From the NCBI RefSeq assembly GCF_000519085.1, contig NZ_KI912577.1, positions 932,501-996,500 on the forward strand: a stretch of DNA of 64,000 nt, in the 5' to 3' direction. This stretch comes from Methylobacterium sp. 10. GTDB taxonomy: Bacteria > Pseudomonadota > Alphaproteobacteria > Rhizobiales > Beijerinckiaceae. This document shows positions 45,784 through 55,393 of the stretch, piece by piece (the first letter of the stretch is position 1; each line of letters begins with the position of its first letter). Both the position numbers and the translations under genes were made by a program. Below the pieces are notes generated by a model that was not told the origin of the DNA, made no database searches, and saw only the letters and a list, made by a program, of their open reading frames with translations.

Positions 45784-46431
45784 ATGACGGCCGAACCCAC
45801 TCAGACCGCCTCCGCCTCCTCTATCGTCGACCTTCTGGTCCCGCTGCGACGCTATGCGCGTTCGCTGACGCGCGACGCGCTGAAGGCCGACGACCTTGTT
45901 CACGATACTCTCGTCCGCGCGCTGGAATCCGGCCTCTCCGTGAGGCCCAACACCAATCTGCGGACCTGGATGATGACGGTGCTGCACAACGTTTTCATCG
46001 ACGACCAGCGCCGCAAGCGGGTGGAAGCCCGCCATGCCGAAGCCCTCGTCCAGATGGGCGACGAGAGCGTACCGCCCGCTCAAGAGGGACAGGTGCGTCT
46101 CGCCCAGATACGCCAGGCCTTCCTGACCCTGCCGGAGGAGCAGCGCGCCGCGCTCCACCTCGTGACCCTTGAAGGCATGGCCTACGCCGATGCGGCGGCC
46201 GTGCTCGGAATTCCGATCGGTACGCTGATGTCCCGCCTCGGTCGCGGTCGCGCCGCCCTCCGCGCATTCGAGGAAGGCCAGGCCAGTAGCGGCCGCAGCC
46301 GCTCCGAAACCACGCCGGGTTCGGGAGCGGGCAGGCCCGAGCGACCGCACCTGCGCCTCGTCAGTGACTGGAACGGCCAGGATGCCCGGCAGGACGTCCG
46401 GCTCGCATCAAAAGCCATCGGCGGGTCATAG
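45784..46431 (+). CDS. ECF-type RNA polymerase sigma factor
   Basis: A protein of 215 residues. Region 2 (LLVPLRRYARSLTRDALKAD, DLVHDTLVRALES, LRTWMMTVLHNVFID) and region 4 (LPEEQRAALHLVTLEGMAYA, DAAAVLGIPIGTLMSRLGRG) form a standard two-domain ECF sigma factor. A basic, low-complexity C-terminal tail of about 40 residues is extra. The next gene encodes a single-pass membrane protein with the size and layout of an anti-sigma factor, 47 bp downstream. The inducing signal cannot be read from sequence. Confidence 0.93.
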   Translation: MTAEPTQTASASSIVDLLVPLRRYARSLTRDALKADDLVHDTLVRALESGLSVRPNTNLRTWMMTVLHNVFIDDQRRKRVEARHAEALVQMGDESVPPAQEGQVRLAQIRQAFLTLPEEQRAALHLVTLEGMAYADAAAVLGIPIGTLMSRLGRGRAALRAFEEGQASSGRSRSETTPGSGAGRPERPHLRLVSDWNGQDARQDVRLASKAIGGS

Positions 46432-46478
46432 CCGCCCCGAATTCGAGGGTACTCGGCGACGACGAGTACCAGGACTGC

Positions 46479-47294
46479 ATGGAAGCTCAGCTGTTTCCGA
46501 CCGTTGAACTGGATACGACCGTCATGATCGACCCGATCACCGACAGTGACCTCGCCGCCTTCGTCGATGGCCAACTCGACGTCATGCGCCGGCTTGAGGT
46601 GGAAGCCTATCTCGCCCGGACGCCTGAGGCGGCGGCGCAGGTGATGGCCGAGATGCATGACAGGGATGCCCTGCGCCAAGCCTTCTCGCAGCTGCCGGGA
46701 CCGGGTCCGGAGCGCAACCGCGCGGCGGCTCGCCGCCTCGACCGGTCCATGGCCTGGCGGCGGGTGGGCGAGCGGCTGAAGCGGGCGGCGGTGATCGTGC
46801 TTCTCGTGGGCGCAGGTTGGATCGCGCATTCGGATACCGGTGTGTTCGGTGTGCCGGACACCTTCGCCGCGCCGGTGGATCCGGCTCTGGTCGCTGATGC
46901 ACGTCAGGCGAGGGAGGTGGCTCAGATCCGCGTCCGCCTCGGCTCGCGCGCCACGCCGAGCTACGACAAGGCCGGCATCTCCAGCGCCACGGGCATCGTC
47001 CTGCCGGACCTTCCGGGGGATTGGTCGGTGCGCGACGTCCAGATCGTGCCCGCGCGTCACGGCGCCGGCGTCGAGGTCGTGATCGACGCACCCGATCTCG
47101 GCGAGATCTCCCTGTTCGCGGCACGGGGCACCAACGAGGCGGCCTTCACTGGAGAGGTGACGAGCCCAGGCGACGGCGAGACCGTCTACTGGACGGCGGG
47201 CCGCTCGGTCTATGCGCTCAGCGGCAACGGCCACCAGGACGCCCTGCAGCAGGCGGCTCGGCGCCTTGCCTCGATCGATCCCGCCAAGCGCTGA
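46479..47294 (+). CDS. Membrane-anchored anti-sigma factor
   Basis: A protein of 271 residues; AGGA precedes ATG 46479. The N-terminal part (about 15-95: PITDSDLAAFVDGQLDVMRR, LEVEAYLARTPEAAAQVMAE) has the anti-sigma fold seen in RskA/RsiW-like proteins, without a zinc HxxxCxxC motif. One membrane helix follows (RAAVIVLLVGAGWIAH, about 102-120), then a periplasmic domain (about 125-271) ending DALQQAARRLASIDPAKR. It should hold the upstream sigma factor inactive until a periplasmic signal arrives. Confidence 0.85.
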   Translation: MEAQLFPTVELDTTVMIDPITDSDLAAFVDGQLDVMRRLEVEAYLARTPEAAAQVMAEMHDRDALRQAFSQLPGPGPERNRAAARRLDRSMAWRRVGERLKRAAVIVLLVGAGWIAHSDTGVFGVPDTFAAPVDPALVADARQAREVAQIRVRLGSRATPSYDKAGISSATGIVLPDLPGDWSVRDVQIVPARHGAGVEVVIDAPDLGEISLFAARGTNEAAFTGEVTSPGDGETVYWTAGRSVYALSGNGHQDALQQAARRLASIDPAKR

Positions 47295-47318
47295 TCCGCC
47301 GGCCGGCGCCTTGGATCT

Positions 47319-48332
47319 TCAGCCGATCATCGACGGAACGCGGTCGCCCGCGATGAGCGTCCGTGCCTCGGCCGCATCCACGTCCATCCTGGCGATCAAA
47401 GCCTCGGCGCCGGAGAAGCGTTCCTCGCCGCGGATGTAGCCGAGGAACTCCACGGCGATGGTTTGGCCGTAGAGATCCCCCGAGAAGCCGAACAGGTTGA
47501 CTTCGAGGAGGGGCGCGCCGTCGTCGAAGGTCGGACGGCGGCCATAGCTCGCCACGCCGTCCCACACCGTTCCATCGGGCAACCTGATGCGGACGGCATA
47601 GATGCCGTGGGAGAGGGCGCAATCGGGCAACGCCACGTTCGCTGTGGGATAGCCCAAGGTCCGGCCGCGCTTGTCGCCGTGCCGGACCTCGCCGCAGATG
47701 AACCAACGGTAGCCGAGCAGCCGGTTCGCACGGCCGATGTCACCCTGCCGCAGGGCTTCCCGGATCGCGCTCGACGAGACAGGAGCCTCGCCCTCCCCGA
47801 TCGAGACGGGGGGAATGATCCGGCAAGCCAGGGAAGCTTCGGCGCAGAGCCGGGCCAGCACCTCCGGCGTGCCCTCGCGTCCGCGCCCGAAATGGAAGTC
47901 GTGGCCGATCACGACGCCTGTGAGGCCGAGATCGCGCGCGAGCAGGTCGTGGACGAACCCCGCAGCGGTGGTCCCCGCCATGATGGCGTCGAAACGGCGT
48001 ACGATCAGTCCGTCGAGGCCGAGGCGAGCGAAGACGGTCTCCTTGGCTGCCGGTCCCGTCAGCCGGAACATCGGCAGGTCGGGCGCGAAATAGGCGCGCG
48101 GATGGGGCTCGAAAGTCAGCATCACCGCTGGCACGCCGCGCCGGTCGGCCTCCTCGCGGACGGCCTCCACGAGAGCGCCGTGGCCCCGGTGAACGCCATC
48201 GAAATTGCCGATCGCCGCGATAGCCCCGGCCAGGGCCGCCGGTACGGCCTCGTCCTCGCGGCAGATCGTGAAGGGCCGCCCCGATGGGGAGCGGGCTCCG
48301 GGGCGCGCGGAAGGATCGTCGGCTGGCGCCAT
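47319..48332 (-). CDS. ribF: Bifunctional riboflavin kinase/FAD synthetase
   Basis: A protein of 337 residues from ATG 48332. N-terminal FMN adenylyltransferase with GNFDGVHRGH, TFEPHPRAYFAP and GEAPVSSSAIREALRQGDIG; C-terminal riboflavin kinase with GEVRHGDKRGRTLGYPTANV, the ligand-binding GYPTAN and GVASYGRRPTF. It turns riboflavin into FMN and FAD. The SsuE/SsuD pair in this window and other flavoenzymes depend on its product. Convergent with the anti-sigma gene 24 bp away. Intact. Confidence 0.96.
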   Translation of the reverse strand: MAPADDPSARPGARSPSGRPFTICREDEAVPAALAGAIAAIGNFDGVHRGHGALVEAVREEADRRGVPAVMLTFEPHPRAYFAPDLPMFRLTGPAAKETVFARLGLDGLIVRRFDAIMAGTTAAGFVHDLLARDLGLTGVVIGHDFHFGRGREGTPEVLARLCAEASLACRIIPPVSIGEGEAPVSSSAIREALRQGDIGRANRLLGYRWFICGEVRHGDKRGRTLGYPTANVALPDCALSHGIYAVRIRLPDGTVWDGVASYGRRPTFDDGAPLLEVNLFGFSGDLYGQTIAVEFLGYIRGEERFSGAEALIARMDVDAAEARTLIAGDRVPSMIG

Positions 48333-48614
48333 CGGGTTCAAGCGGTCTCGAAGAAGCTGCGGTCGACGCGGCGACCGCGGAGGGGATTCCGGACGCGGGA
48401 ACCTGTCGAAAAGCCGGAGGAGGGTCAAGGGAAGCGGCGGCCCGATCGACGGAGGCTGCACGATAGGCCGCGCAATTAACCGCTTCGCAATGCTGGGTGC
48501 GGTACTTTCACGGACGAGAGGCGGCGCGTGGCGGCGCCTCCCCCAATTCTTTTGCCACTTATTCCGGCTCGCGGCATGCCGCACCGGCCCTGCACCGACG
48601 GAGCACCCCGACCC

Positions 48615-48998
48615 ATGGCCCTCGATCTCGGCATGCCGATCCTCGTCGTGGACGATTATCAGACGATGGTCCGCATCATCCGCAACCTGCTCAAGCAGCT
48701 CGGCTTCGAAGAGGTCGACGATGCTTCCGACGGGACCGCGGCCCTCGCCCGGCTGAAGAACCGCAAATACGGCCTCGTCATCTCCGATTGGAACATGGAG
48801 CCGATGACCGGCTATGAGCTCCTGCGCCATGTCCGTGCCGACGAGGCCCTGCGCACCACGCCGTTCATCATGGTCACCGCCGAATCGAAAACCGAGAACG
48901 TGATCGCGGCCAAGAAGGCCGGCGTGAACAACTACATCGTCAAGCCCTTCAATGCGGCGACGCTGAAGAGCAAGATCGAGGCTGTCTGCGGCGCTTAA
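48615..48998 (+). CDS. cheY: CheY-like response regulator (stand-alone receiver)
   Basis: A protein of 127 residues from ATG 48615 (MALDLGMPILVVDDYQTMVR). All receiver residues are present: D13/D14, phospho-acceptor D58 in VISDWNMEPM, T88 in IMVTAES, and K110 in IVKPF. The sequence NLLKQLGFEEVDDASDGTAA and WNMEPMTGYELL is of the CheY motor-binding type. A CheZ-like phosphatase gene follows 29 bp later. No kinase, receptor or flagellar gene is adjacent. Confidence 0.92.
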   Translation: MALDLGMPILVVDDYQTMVRIIRNLLKQLGFEEVDDASDGTAALARLKNRKYGLVISDWNMEPMTGYELLRHVRADEALRTTPFIMVTAESKTENVIAAKKAGVNNYIVKPFNAATLKSKIEAVCGA

Positions 48999-49027
48999 GC
49001 CGCAGACCCGATCTCTTTTCTTCGGCG

Positions 49028-49594
49028 ATGGACAGCACCGTGGAGCGACAGGCGATGGCCATGGCGGAAAAGGCACGGACGGCCGGCCCTGACCCAGCAT
49101 CGACGCGACCGTCGCTGATCCGGGAGCTGGTCGAGATCGCCGACTACATCGCGCATGTCCGCAGGGAAATCGCGGCCCTGCGGGCGAACGAGCTCACCCG
49201 TGACCGGCTGCCAATGGCGCATGAGGAGCTCGGCAGCGTCGTTGAGGCGACGGCGGGGGCGACGAATTCCATCATGAATGCGGCCGAGGAAATTCTTGGC
49301 CTTCCCAACGACAAGAACTACCGTGCCGCCGTCGAGGCACGGATGAACGATATCTTCGAAGCCTGCACGTTCCAGGACATCACCGGCCAGCGGATCGCCA
49401 AGGTGAGCGAATCCCTCCGCCAGCTCGAAAGCCGCCTCTCGCGTTTTGCCGCCGCTGTGAAGGCGAAGGACGAGGGTGGCGTCGACCCGGCTGAGGTGGA
49501 GCGCCGGGTTCGGGCCGAACTCCTCCTCCTCAATGGGCCGCAGATCAAGGGACCTGCCACCGCCCAGGACGAGATCGACGCCCTGTTCTCCTGA
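49028..49594 (+). CDS. cheZ: CheZ-like CheY phosphatase
   Basis: A protein of 188 residues. The catalytic segment FEACTFQDITGQRI carries the aspartate and glutamine (about D117 and Q121) spaced as in E. coli CheZ, within a long helical hairpin (about 30-155). The C-terminal tail ends in AQDEIDALFS, matching the CheY-docking peptide of CheZ. It would dephosphorylate the CheY encoded immediately upstream. The N-terminal 25 residues are variable. Confidence 0.88.
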   Translation: MDSTVERQAMAMAEKARTAGPDPASTRPSLIRELVEIADYIAHVRREIAALRANELTRDRLPMAHEELGSVVEATAGATNSIMNAAEEILGLPNDKNYRAAVEARMNDIFEACTFQDITGQRIAKVSESLRQLESRLSRFAAAVKAKDEGGVDPAEVERRVRAELLLLNGPQIKGPATAQDEIDALFS

Positions 49595-49636
49595 TCGGCG
49601 TTTCTCGCCGCTTGGGGCCGCTGAGATCCGGGGACG

Positions 49637-50551
49637 CTACCAGACCAGCCGCTCGATGACGGCATCCGGGCGCACTTCCTGCCGGGCGAGCCATTCGGAC
49701 ACTTCGCCGAGCGTGTCGTGTTCGGCGAGAACCCCGAGTTCTTCCGCGTGGATACCGCGCGCCACCAGCAGGTTTGGGATTCCGTAGGCCGCCGCCCCCG
49801 CGATGTCGGTGCGCAGGGCATCGCCGACAGCGAGGACGCGGGCGGCGTCCGGCACGGAGTCCCCGTCGAGCTCTGCAGCCATGGCGAGCGCCGCCTCGTA
49901 GACGGGGCGGTATGGCTTACCGGCATAGGTCACCGCGCCGCCGATCGCCGCATAGGCCTGCGCGATCAGGCCGGCGCAGGGGATGAGCTTCTTCTCGCGC
50001 TCGACCACGAGGTCGGGATTGGCGCAGATCATCGGCACGTTCCGCGCCCGGAACCCGGCCAGCGTCACACGGTAATCGTCCGCCGTCTCGGTGGTGTCGT
50101 CGAACAGGCCGGTGCAGACTACGCGATCCGCCTCTCCGGCCGCCACGAGGCGGATGTCGAGGCCATCGAAGATCGTCGCGTCGCGTTCCGGCCCGAGATG
50201 GTGGATGCGCTCGCCCGGATGCTCCGCGATCAGCCGCCGGGTCAGGTCGCCGGAGGTGAGGATGGCGTCGTAGGCCTCGCGCGGTACACCGTACCCGTCG
50301 AGGATGGTCCGAACACCGGCCCAGGGGCGAGGCGCGTTGGAGACGAGGATGACCCGCCGCCGGCGACCGGCCCCGGGCAGGGTGCGAAAGCGGATCAGCG
50401 CCTCACCCGCCCCTACATGGGCACGTGTCCCGTCATGCAACACACCCCAGACATCGCACAGGATGAGGTCGTAGCCCTCGGCGACGGCGGAAAGCCCATC
50501 CAGAATCGGGACCGGAGCCGAGGGTGCGGCGCGCGCGATCGTTTCGCTCAT
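49637..50551 (-). CDS. HAD-superfamily class IIA phosphatase (NagD-like, TIGR01459 type)
   Basis: A protein of 304 residues. HAD motif I is LILCDVWGVLHDG (two catalytic aspartates, the second in the atypical DxWG position), motif II ILVSNAPRPW with the conserved Ser/Asn, and motif III/IV VLAVGDALRTDIAGAAAYGI. The GKPYRPVYEAAL segment is the lysine region. This group is usually adjacent to ribF in alphaproteobacteria, as here, only cheYZ intervening. Substrate unknown, probably a small phosphorylated metabolite. Confidence 0.9.
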   Translation of the reverse strand: MSETIARAAPSAPVPILDGLSAVAEGYDLILCDVWGVLHDGTRAHVGAGEALIRFRTLPGAGRRRRVILVSNAPRPWAGVRTILDGYGVPREAYDAILTSGDLTRRLIAEHPGERIHHLGPERDATIFDGLDIRLVAAGEADRVVCTGLFDDTTETADDYRVTLAGFRARNVPMICANPDLVVEREKKLIPCAGLIAQAYAAIGGAVTYAGKPYRPVYEAALAMAAELDGDSVPDAARVLAVGDALRTDIAGAAAYGIPNLLVARGIHAEELGVLAEHDTLGEVSEWLARQEVRPDAVIERLVW

Positions 50552-50667
50552 GAATCTGGCCTGACTGGCAAGGGATCGGGGGCATCGAGGATGGCCGACC
50601 GGTTAGGCTGCCCGATCACCGAAATCAACGCACCGACATCGACGCGTCAGGGTCCAGGCAGGCCTGC

Positions 50668-52158
50668 TCAGCCGGCCCGGCGCAGGAAATCGCGGAACGG
50701 CCGGCGTTGTGGCGGCGGCTCCGGATCGTCGCCGCCGGGTTCTCGGGACGGAGGCGGCACCGGGGACGGCGCGACCTGCGGCGGCGCGACAGCGAGAACT
50801 TCGGCCCGCACCGCCCGCGCCGGAGCAAAGACGGTGCCTTGCGCCAGCGGCACGTCGAGGTCGATGAGATCGGGCACGTCGCTCTCGTGTTCGACCGCCT
50901 CCGCGACGAGCCGGATACCGGCCCGGGACAGGGAGGCGACGAGGTCGTCGAGGGCGATGTCGGGCATGGCCTGGCGGGAATTGGGGCGCAGCAGGAGATC
51001 GGCGGACACCTTGACCTGGCTGACGCCCCGGTCGGCCAGGGCCAGGGGGTCGAGGCGTAGGTCCACGGGACGGTCGAGGGCAAAGCCGACACGGCCGCGC
51101 AGTTCCGCCAGCGCGCCCGCCTGCTCGGCGTCGAGGCTGCGCCAGCTCGACTGGGGCAGTGCGATCACCAGGCGCCCGGAGAGGTCGGGCTCGCCGGCGA
51201 GCAGGCGCGGCAGCGTGCGCAGGAAGCCGGGCTCGAACAGGGAATGCGGCGACAGGGCGTAGGTCACCGCCGCCTGACTGCCGCGTCCGCTGAGATGGCG
51301 TGCCACGGTGGCGACGAGGGGAAGCATGCGCCGATCGAGTTCGGTTGTCCGCCCATGGCGTTCGAGGGCCGGCAGGAACAGTTCCGGCTTGAGGATGTCT
51401 GCACCCAGGCGCAGGCGCGCCAGCGCCTCGTACGACACGACCTTGCGTTGGGGCAGGGAGACGATGGGCTGGAGATGGACTTCGAGCCCGTCGCCGTCGA
51501 AGGCCGCGACCATGACCGCATCCCGGCTCCGGTCCGGCCGAGCCCTGTCCGTGACGGCCTCGGACCGCTCGAGCGGAGGCCAGGCTCGCGGCACCCAGGG
51601 CGCCGCGCCCGTGTCGTTCCGGAACGGCGGGGACGGGACAACGGGGGCATCAGGGACGGTATGATGGGCGACCGGCCGGACAACGGGAGCCGGGGCGGGA
51701 CCGGCCGGCGGCGTCGCCTTCAGGCGGGCGATCTCGCCGTCCTGCGTGGCGACCACGGCGGCTAGTTCGCGGACGATGCCGCTGAGCAGGCCGATTTCCG
51801 CCGTGACTTCCTCGACGGCGGCATCCACCGCGGCATTCCCGGCCTGTTTGCCCTGTGCCGGACCGGCCTCGTCGGCGCGGGCGCGCTCGATCCGCATCTG
51901 CTGGTCGGCAATGAGACGGGCCACCGTCTCCAGGCGCACGAGGCGTTGCGAGAGAATGTCGAATTCGCCCGAAAGCTTCTCGCAGCGCTGGTCGAGCTTG
52001 CGCGCCCGGCGCGCGGCCAGGATGGCGACGAAGCCGCCCATGGCTGCCAATCCAAAGGCGCCGCCCAGGGGGGAGATCACTGCGAGCGGCGCCAGGACCA
52101 CGAATCCGATGAGACTCAGGAGCCACGGGACCGTGCGTCGGCCGACGATCCGGGCCAT
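50668..52158 (-). CDS. Membrane-anchored EAL-domain protein, probably catalytically inactive
   Basis: A protein of 496 residues. Two close N-terminal hydrophobic segments (WLLSLIGFVVLAPLAVISPL; GAFGLAAMGGFVAILAA, about 12-48) are followed by a coiled coil (about 50-155), a Pro-rich linker (155-205) and an EAL-fold domain (about 215-450). YEALARLR keeps the EAL glutamate, but other metal ligands are gone: the NLS motif reads ALSPHSL, the next glutamate is ALPQ, DDFGTG is replaced by LDRP, and KxD is KVS. AEAVE and QGTVFAP remain. Likely a c-di-GMP-binding or structural protein rather than a hydrolase. Confidence 0.85.
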   Translation of the reverse strand: MARIVGRRTVPWLLSLIGFVVLAPLAVISPLGGAFGLAAMGGFVAILAARRARKLDQRCEKLSGEFDILSQRLVRLETVARLIADQQMRIERARADEAGPAQGKQAGNAAVDAAVEEVTAEIGLLSGIVRELAAVVATQDGEIARLKATPPAGPAPAPVVRPVAHHTVPDAPVVPSPPFRNDTGAAPWVPRAWPPLERSEAVTDRARPDRSRDAVMVAAFDGDGLEVHLQPIVSLPQRKVVSYEALARLRLGADILKPELFLPALERHGRTTELDRRMLPLVATVARHLSGRGSQAAVTYALSPHSLFEPGFLRTLPRLLAGEPDLSGRLVIALPQSSWRSLDAEQAGALAELRGRVGFALDRPVDLRLDPLALADRGVSQVKVSADLLLRPNSRQAMPDIALDDLVASLSRAGIRLVAEAVEHESDVPDLIDLDVPLAQGTVFAPARAVRAEVLAVAPPQVAPSPVPPPSREPGGDDPEPPPQRRPFRDFLRRAG

Positions 52159-52453
52159 CGAAATACTCTTACCCTCACGACGATCGAGCGGAGATCAGGA
52201 GGTCACGGTCACGGATTCCGCACGGATTCCGCAAGTCGGGACAGGCTCCGGTTGTCGCCGAGACGACGAAGTCCCACAAGATGGGCGCGGGCTGCGTGAA
52301 CCGGTTTTTCGCCATGTGTTGCATGAGCTTCCAAGCTTGGCTTCAGCCAGTCTGGCATCGCCGCGGACGCCGCCCGGGCCATGCCCTCTCGCGGCAGGAG
52401 GGGATTTGGCTCTACATAGGCGCGGGACATGACCCAGCGACGGGAGCGGGTGG

Positions 52454-52675
52454 ATGGACGCGAGACGGGTAGACCTGCTGATACAAGTGGACGGCATGAC
52501 CTGCGACGGGTGCGCAGAGGCCGTGCGCAAGGCGATCCTCCGGATCGATCCGGAGGCGCATATCGCCGTCGACCGCGATCACGGCCGGGTGGCGATCACC
52601 ACCGATGCCCAGGCCCTGACGATCGCCGAGGCTCTGGACCAGGCCGGCTACACGGCGACGGCGATGTCGGGCTGA
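52454..52675 (+). CDS. Heavy-metal-associated domain protein (CopZ-like copper chaperone)
   Basis: A protein of 73 residues; GGGAGCGGG lies before ATG 52454. A single HMA domain with the metal-binding loop GMTCDGC (C17, C20). It probably carries copper(I) to a P-type ATPase, but none is nearby. Single gene, divergent from the EAL protein gene 295 bp away; I see nothing else in that gap. Confidence 0.88.
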   Translation: MDARRVDLLIQVDGMTCDGCAEAVRKAILRIDPEAHIAVDRDHGRVAITTDAQALTIAEALDQAGYTATAMSG

Positions 52676-52916
52676 CAGCGGCCCAGTCAGCTGCCGTGTC
52701 GCCGCGGGCGATCCATGCCGGATTCCGCACTCTCAAATGAAATTTTGCAGACACGTTGAAAAATTCCGACGCGCTTTTGCTTGCTCCATCGCTCACAGTG
52801 ATGACAACGGTGAAGCCTGGTGCCCGCGGCGTCGATGCCCGACGCTCCGAACACACGACGTTCCACAATAAACGCCCGCGCGACACGCCATCGCGACGAC
52901 AGACCGGGAGAGACCA

Positions 52917-54590
52917 ATGCCCTCAGACATCGAGATCGCTCGCGCGGCAACCCTGAAGCCGATCACGCAGGTGGCCGAGACGATCGGCATTCCGGACGAG
53001 GCCTTGCACCATTTCGGCAAACACATTGCCAAGATCGACCACGCTTTCATCAAGTCGCTGGAATCGAAGCCCGAGGGCAAGCTCGTCCTCGTGACCGCAA
53101 TCAGCCCGACTCCGGCGGGCGAAGGCAAGACCACCACCACGGTGGGTCTCGGCGACGCGCTGAACCGCATCGGCAAGAAGACGGTGATGTGTCTGCGCGA
53201 GCCTTCGCTCGGCCCCTGTTTCGGCATGAAGGGGGGTGCCGCTGGCGGCGGCAAGGCCCAGGTCGTGCCGATGGAGCAGATCAACCTGCACTTCACCGGC
53301 GATTTCCACGCCATCACCTCGGCGCACAGCCTCGCCGCTGCGCTCATCGACAACCACGTCTACTGGGCCAACGAGCTCAACATCGACGTGCGCCGTATCC
53401 ATTGGCGCCGGGTCGTCGACATGAACGACCGAGCCCTGCGCTCGATCACCCAGTCACTGGGCGGCGTCGCCAACGGCTTCCCACGTGAGGATGGGTTCGA
53501 CATCACCGTGGCCTCGGAGGTCATGGCGGTGTTCTGCCTCGCCCGTGACCTCGACGATCTCGAGGCCCGCCTCGGTCGCATCGTCATCGCCGAGACCCGC
53601 GACCGCAAGCCGGTGACCCTGGCCGACGTGAAGGCCACGGGCGCCATGACCGTGCTCCTCAAGGATGCGCTGCAGCCGAACCTCGTCCAGACCCTGGAGG
53701 GCAACCCCGCCCTGATCCATGGCGGCCCCTTCGCCAACATCGCCCATGGCTGCAACTCGGTGATCGCCACCCGCGCCGGCCTCAAGCTCGGCGACTACGT
53801 GGTCACCGAAGCTGGCTTCGGCGCGGATCTCGGCGCGGAGAAGTTCATCGACATCAAGTGCCGCCAGGCCGGCCTGAAGCCGTCCGCGGTGGTCATCGTC
53901 GCCACCGTGCGCGCCCTCAAGATGCATGGCGGCGTCTCGAAGAAGGAGCTCGGCTCCGAGAACCTCGACGCCCTGGAGAAGGGCTTCGCCAACCTCGCCC
54001 GCCACGTTGAGAACGTGCGCGGCTTCGGCCTGCCCGTGGTCATCGGTGTCAACCACTTCTATGCCGACACCGATGCCGAGCACGCCAAGCTGAAGGAGCT
54101 GTGCCGCGACAGGCTCCAGGTCGAGGCCATCACCTGCAAGCATTGGGCTGAAGGGGGTGCGGGCGCCGAGGAGTTGGCCCAGGCAGTGGTGAAGCTGGCC
54201 GAGGGCGAGCAGAAGCCCCTGACCTTCGCCTACGAGACCGACACCAAGCTCACCGACAAGATCAAGACCATCGCCACCAAACTCTACGGTGCCGGTGACA
54301 TCCAGGTGGAATCGAAGGCTGCCACCAAGCTCGCCCAGTTCGAGAAGGACGGCTACGGCAACCTGCCGGTCTGCATGGCGAAGACTCAGTACTCGTTCTC
54401 CACCGACCCGAACCTGATGGGCGCGCCCTCGGGCCACCTCATCTCGGTGCGCGATGTACGGCTCTCGGCTGGCGCCGGCTTCGTCGTGGTGATCTGCGGT
54501 GAGATCATGACCATGCCCGGCCTGCCAAAGGTCCCGGCCTCGGAGGGCATCCATCTCGACGCCAACGGGCAGATCGAGGGGCTGTTCTAG
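52917..54590 (+). CDS. ftfL: Formate-tetrahydrofolate ligase
   Basis: A protein of 557 residues; GGGAGAG precedes ATG 52917. It contains the ATP-binding loop [11 protein letters not shown] (65-75), [27 protein letters not shown], and the C-terminal TKTQYSFSxD-like [13 protein letters not shown] and [12 protein letters not shown]. It joins formate to tetrahydrofolate with ATP, making 10-formyl-THF. In methylotrophs this feeds the serine cycle from formate and is a hallmark enzyme. Single gene with a hairpin 14 nt after the stop. Identification firm. Confidence 0.98.
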   Translation: MPSDIEIARAATLKPITQVAETIGIPDEALHHFGKHIAKIDHAFIKSLESKPEGKLVLVTAISPTPAGEGKTTTTVGLGDALNRIGKKTVMCLREPSLGPCFGMKGGAAGGGKAQVVPMEQINLHFTGDFHAITSAHSLAAALIDNHVYWANELNIDVRRIHWRRVVDMNDRALRSITQSLGGVANGFPREDGFDITVASEVMAVFCLARDLDDLEARLGRIVIAETRDRKPVTLADVKATGAMTVLLKDALQPNLVQTLEGNPALIHGGPFANIAHGCNSVIATRAGLKLGDYVVTEAGFGADLGAEKFIDIKCRQAGLKPSAVVIVATVRALKMHGGVSKKELGSENLDALEKGFANLARHVENVRGFGLPVVIGVNHFYADTDAEHAKLKELCRDRLQVEAITCKHWAEGGAGAEELAQAVVKLAEGEQKPLTFAYETDTKLTDKIKTIATKLYGAGDIQVESKAATKLAQFEKDGYGNLPVCMAKTQYSFSTDPNLMGAPSGHLISVRDVRLSAGAGFVVVICGEIMTMPGLPKVPASEGIHLDANGQIEGLF

Positions 54591-54603
54591 CCTGACACCG
54601 GTG

Positions 54604-54631
54604 GCCCCTCTCCCGTTTGTCGGGGAGGGGC
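54604..54631 (+). terminator. Hairpin after ftfL
   Basis: GCCCCTC-TCC pairs with GGGG-AGGGGC (about 10 bp with one G-U) around a CGTTTGTC-type loop. It belongs to the same CCCCTCTCC palindrome family as 5948-5975, so it may be a dispersed repeat doubling as a terminator. Confidence 0.55.
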
Positions 54632-54705
54632 GCCTTCCCGGCACGCGTGCTCCCTCGCCTCACCTGTGATAGCCGGGACGGCATGCCGTCCCGCCGATTC
54701 CGCCC

Positions 54706-55392
54706 ATGATCCCCTGGCTCGTCCTCGACACCGCACCGATCCCCGGGGATGCGGGTCAGCTCCGGCTGCTTCAGCGGGGCACGGAATTCTCGATCCAGCT
54801 CGGGCATAACGAGCTGATGAACAGTCGCCTCAGCGGCTCGGAGAGAGCGCTGGCGACACTGGCCGCGGCGCTGGTGGGGGACCGCGCGGGCGTACGGTGT
54901 CTCATCGGCGGCCTCGGCATGGGCTTCACCCTGCGGGCGGCTCTCGATTCCCTGCGGCCCGACGCCGAACTCGTCGTGGTGGAACTGGTGCCGAACGTGG
55001 CGGATTGGGTGCGCGGGCCGCTCCGGGACCTGTCGGCCGACGTGCTGTCGGACCGGCGGGTGGCGATGCGGATCGGCGATGTGGTCGCTGCGATCCGCGC
55101 AGACAGCTCTGCCTACGACGCCATCCTGCTCGACGTCGACAACGGCCCCGACGGCCTCACCCGACCCGAAAACGACAGGCTTTACAGTGAGATGGGCCTG
55201 GCTTCGGCCATGGCCGCCCTGCGCCCTGCTGGCGTGCTTGCGGTGTGGTCGGCGCATCCTGACCGGAGCTTCACCCAGCGGCTCCGCCGCGCGGGGTTTG
55301 GCGTCGAGGAAGTGCCGGTGCGGGCCAATGTCACCAGCGGCGCCCGCCATACGATCTGGCTGGCGATGAAACCGGGTCGCGCGCCGCGCTGA
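54706..55392 (+). CDS. Spermidine synthase-like methyltransferase-fold protein
   Basis: A protein of 228 residues. A Rossmann-like domain with the glycine-rich motif CLIGGLGMGFTLRAALD, acidic end of strand 2 in LVVVELVPNVADW, and YDAILLDVDNGPDGL in place of the catalytic DxxDP region. This is the spermidine-synthase superfamily pattern without the full polyamine-site residues, so the substrate is unknown. The C-terminal half is intact (VLAVWSAHPDRSFTQRLRRA). No ribosome binding site is evident at ATG 54706. Confidence 0.8.
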   Translation: MIPWLVLDTAPIPGDAGQLRLLQRGTEFSIQLGHNELMNSRLSGSERALATLAAALVGDRAGVRCLIGGLGMGFTLRAALDSLRPDAELVVVELVPNVADWVRGPLRDLSADVLSDRRVAMRIGDVVAAIRADSSAYDAILLDVDNGPDGLTRPENDRLYSEMGLASAMAALRPAGVLAVWSAHPDRSFTQRLRRAGFGVEEVPVRANVTSGARHTIWLAMKPGRAPR

Positions 55393-55393
55393 T

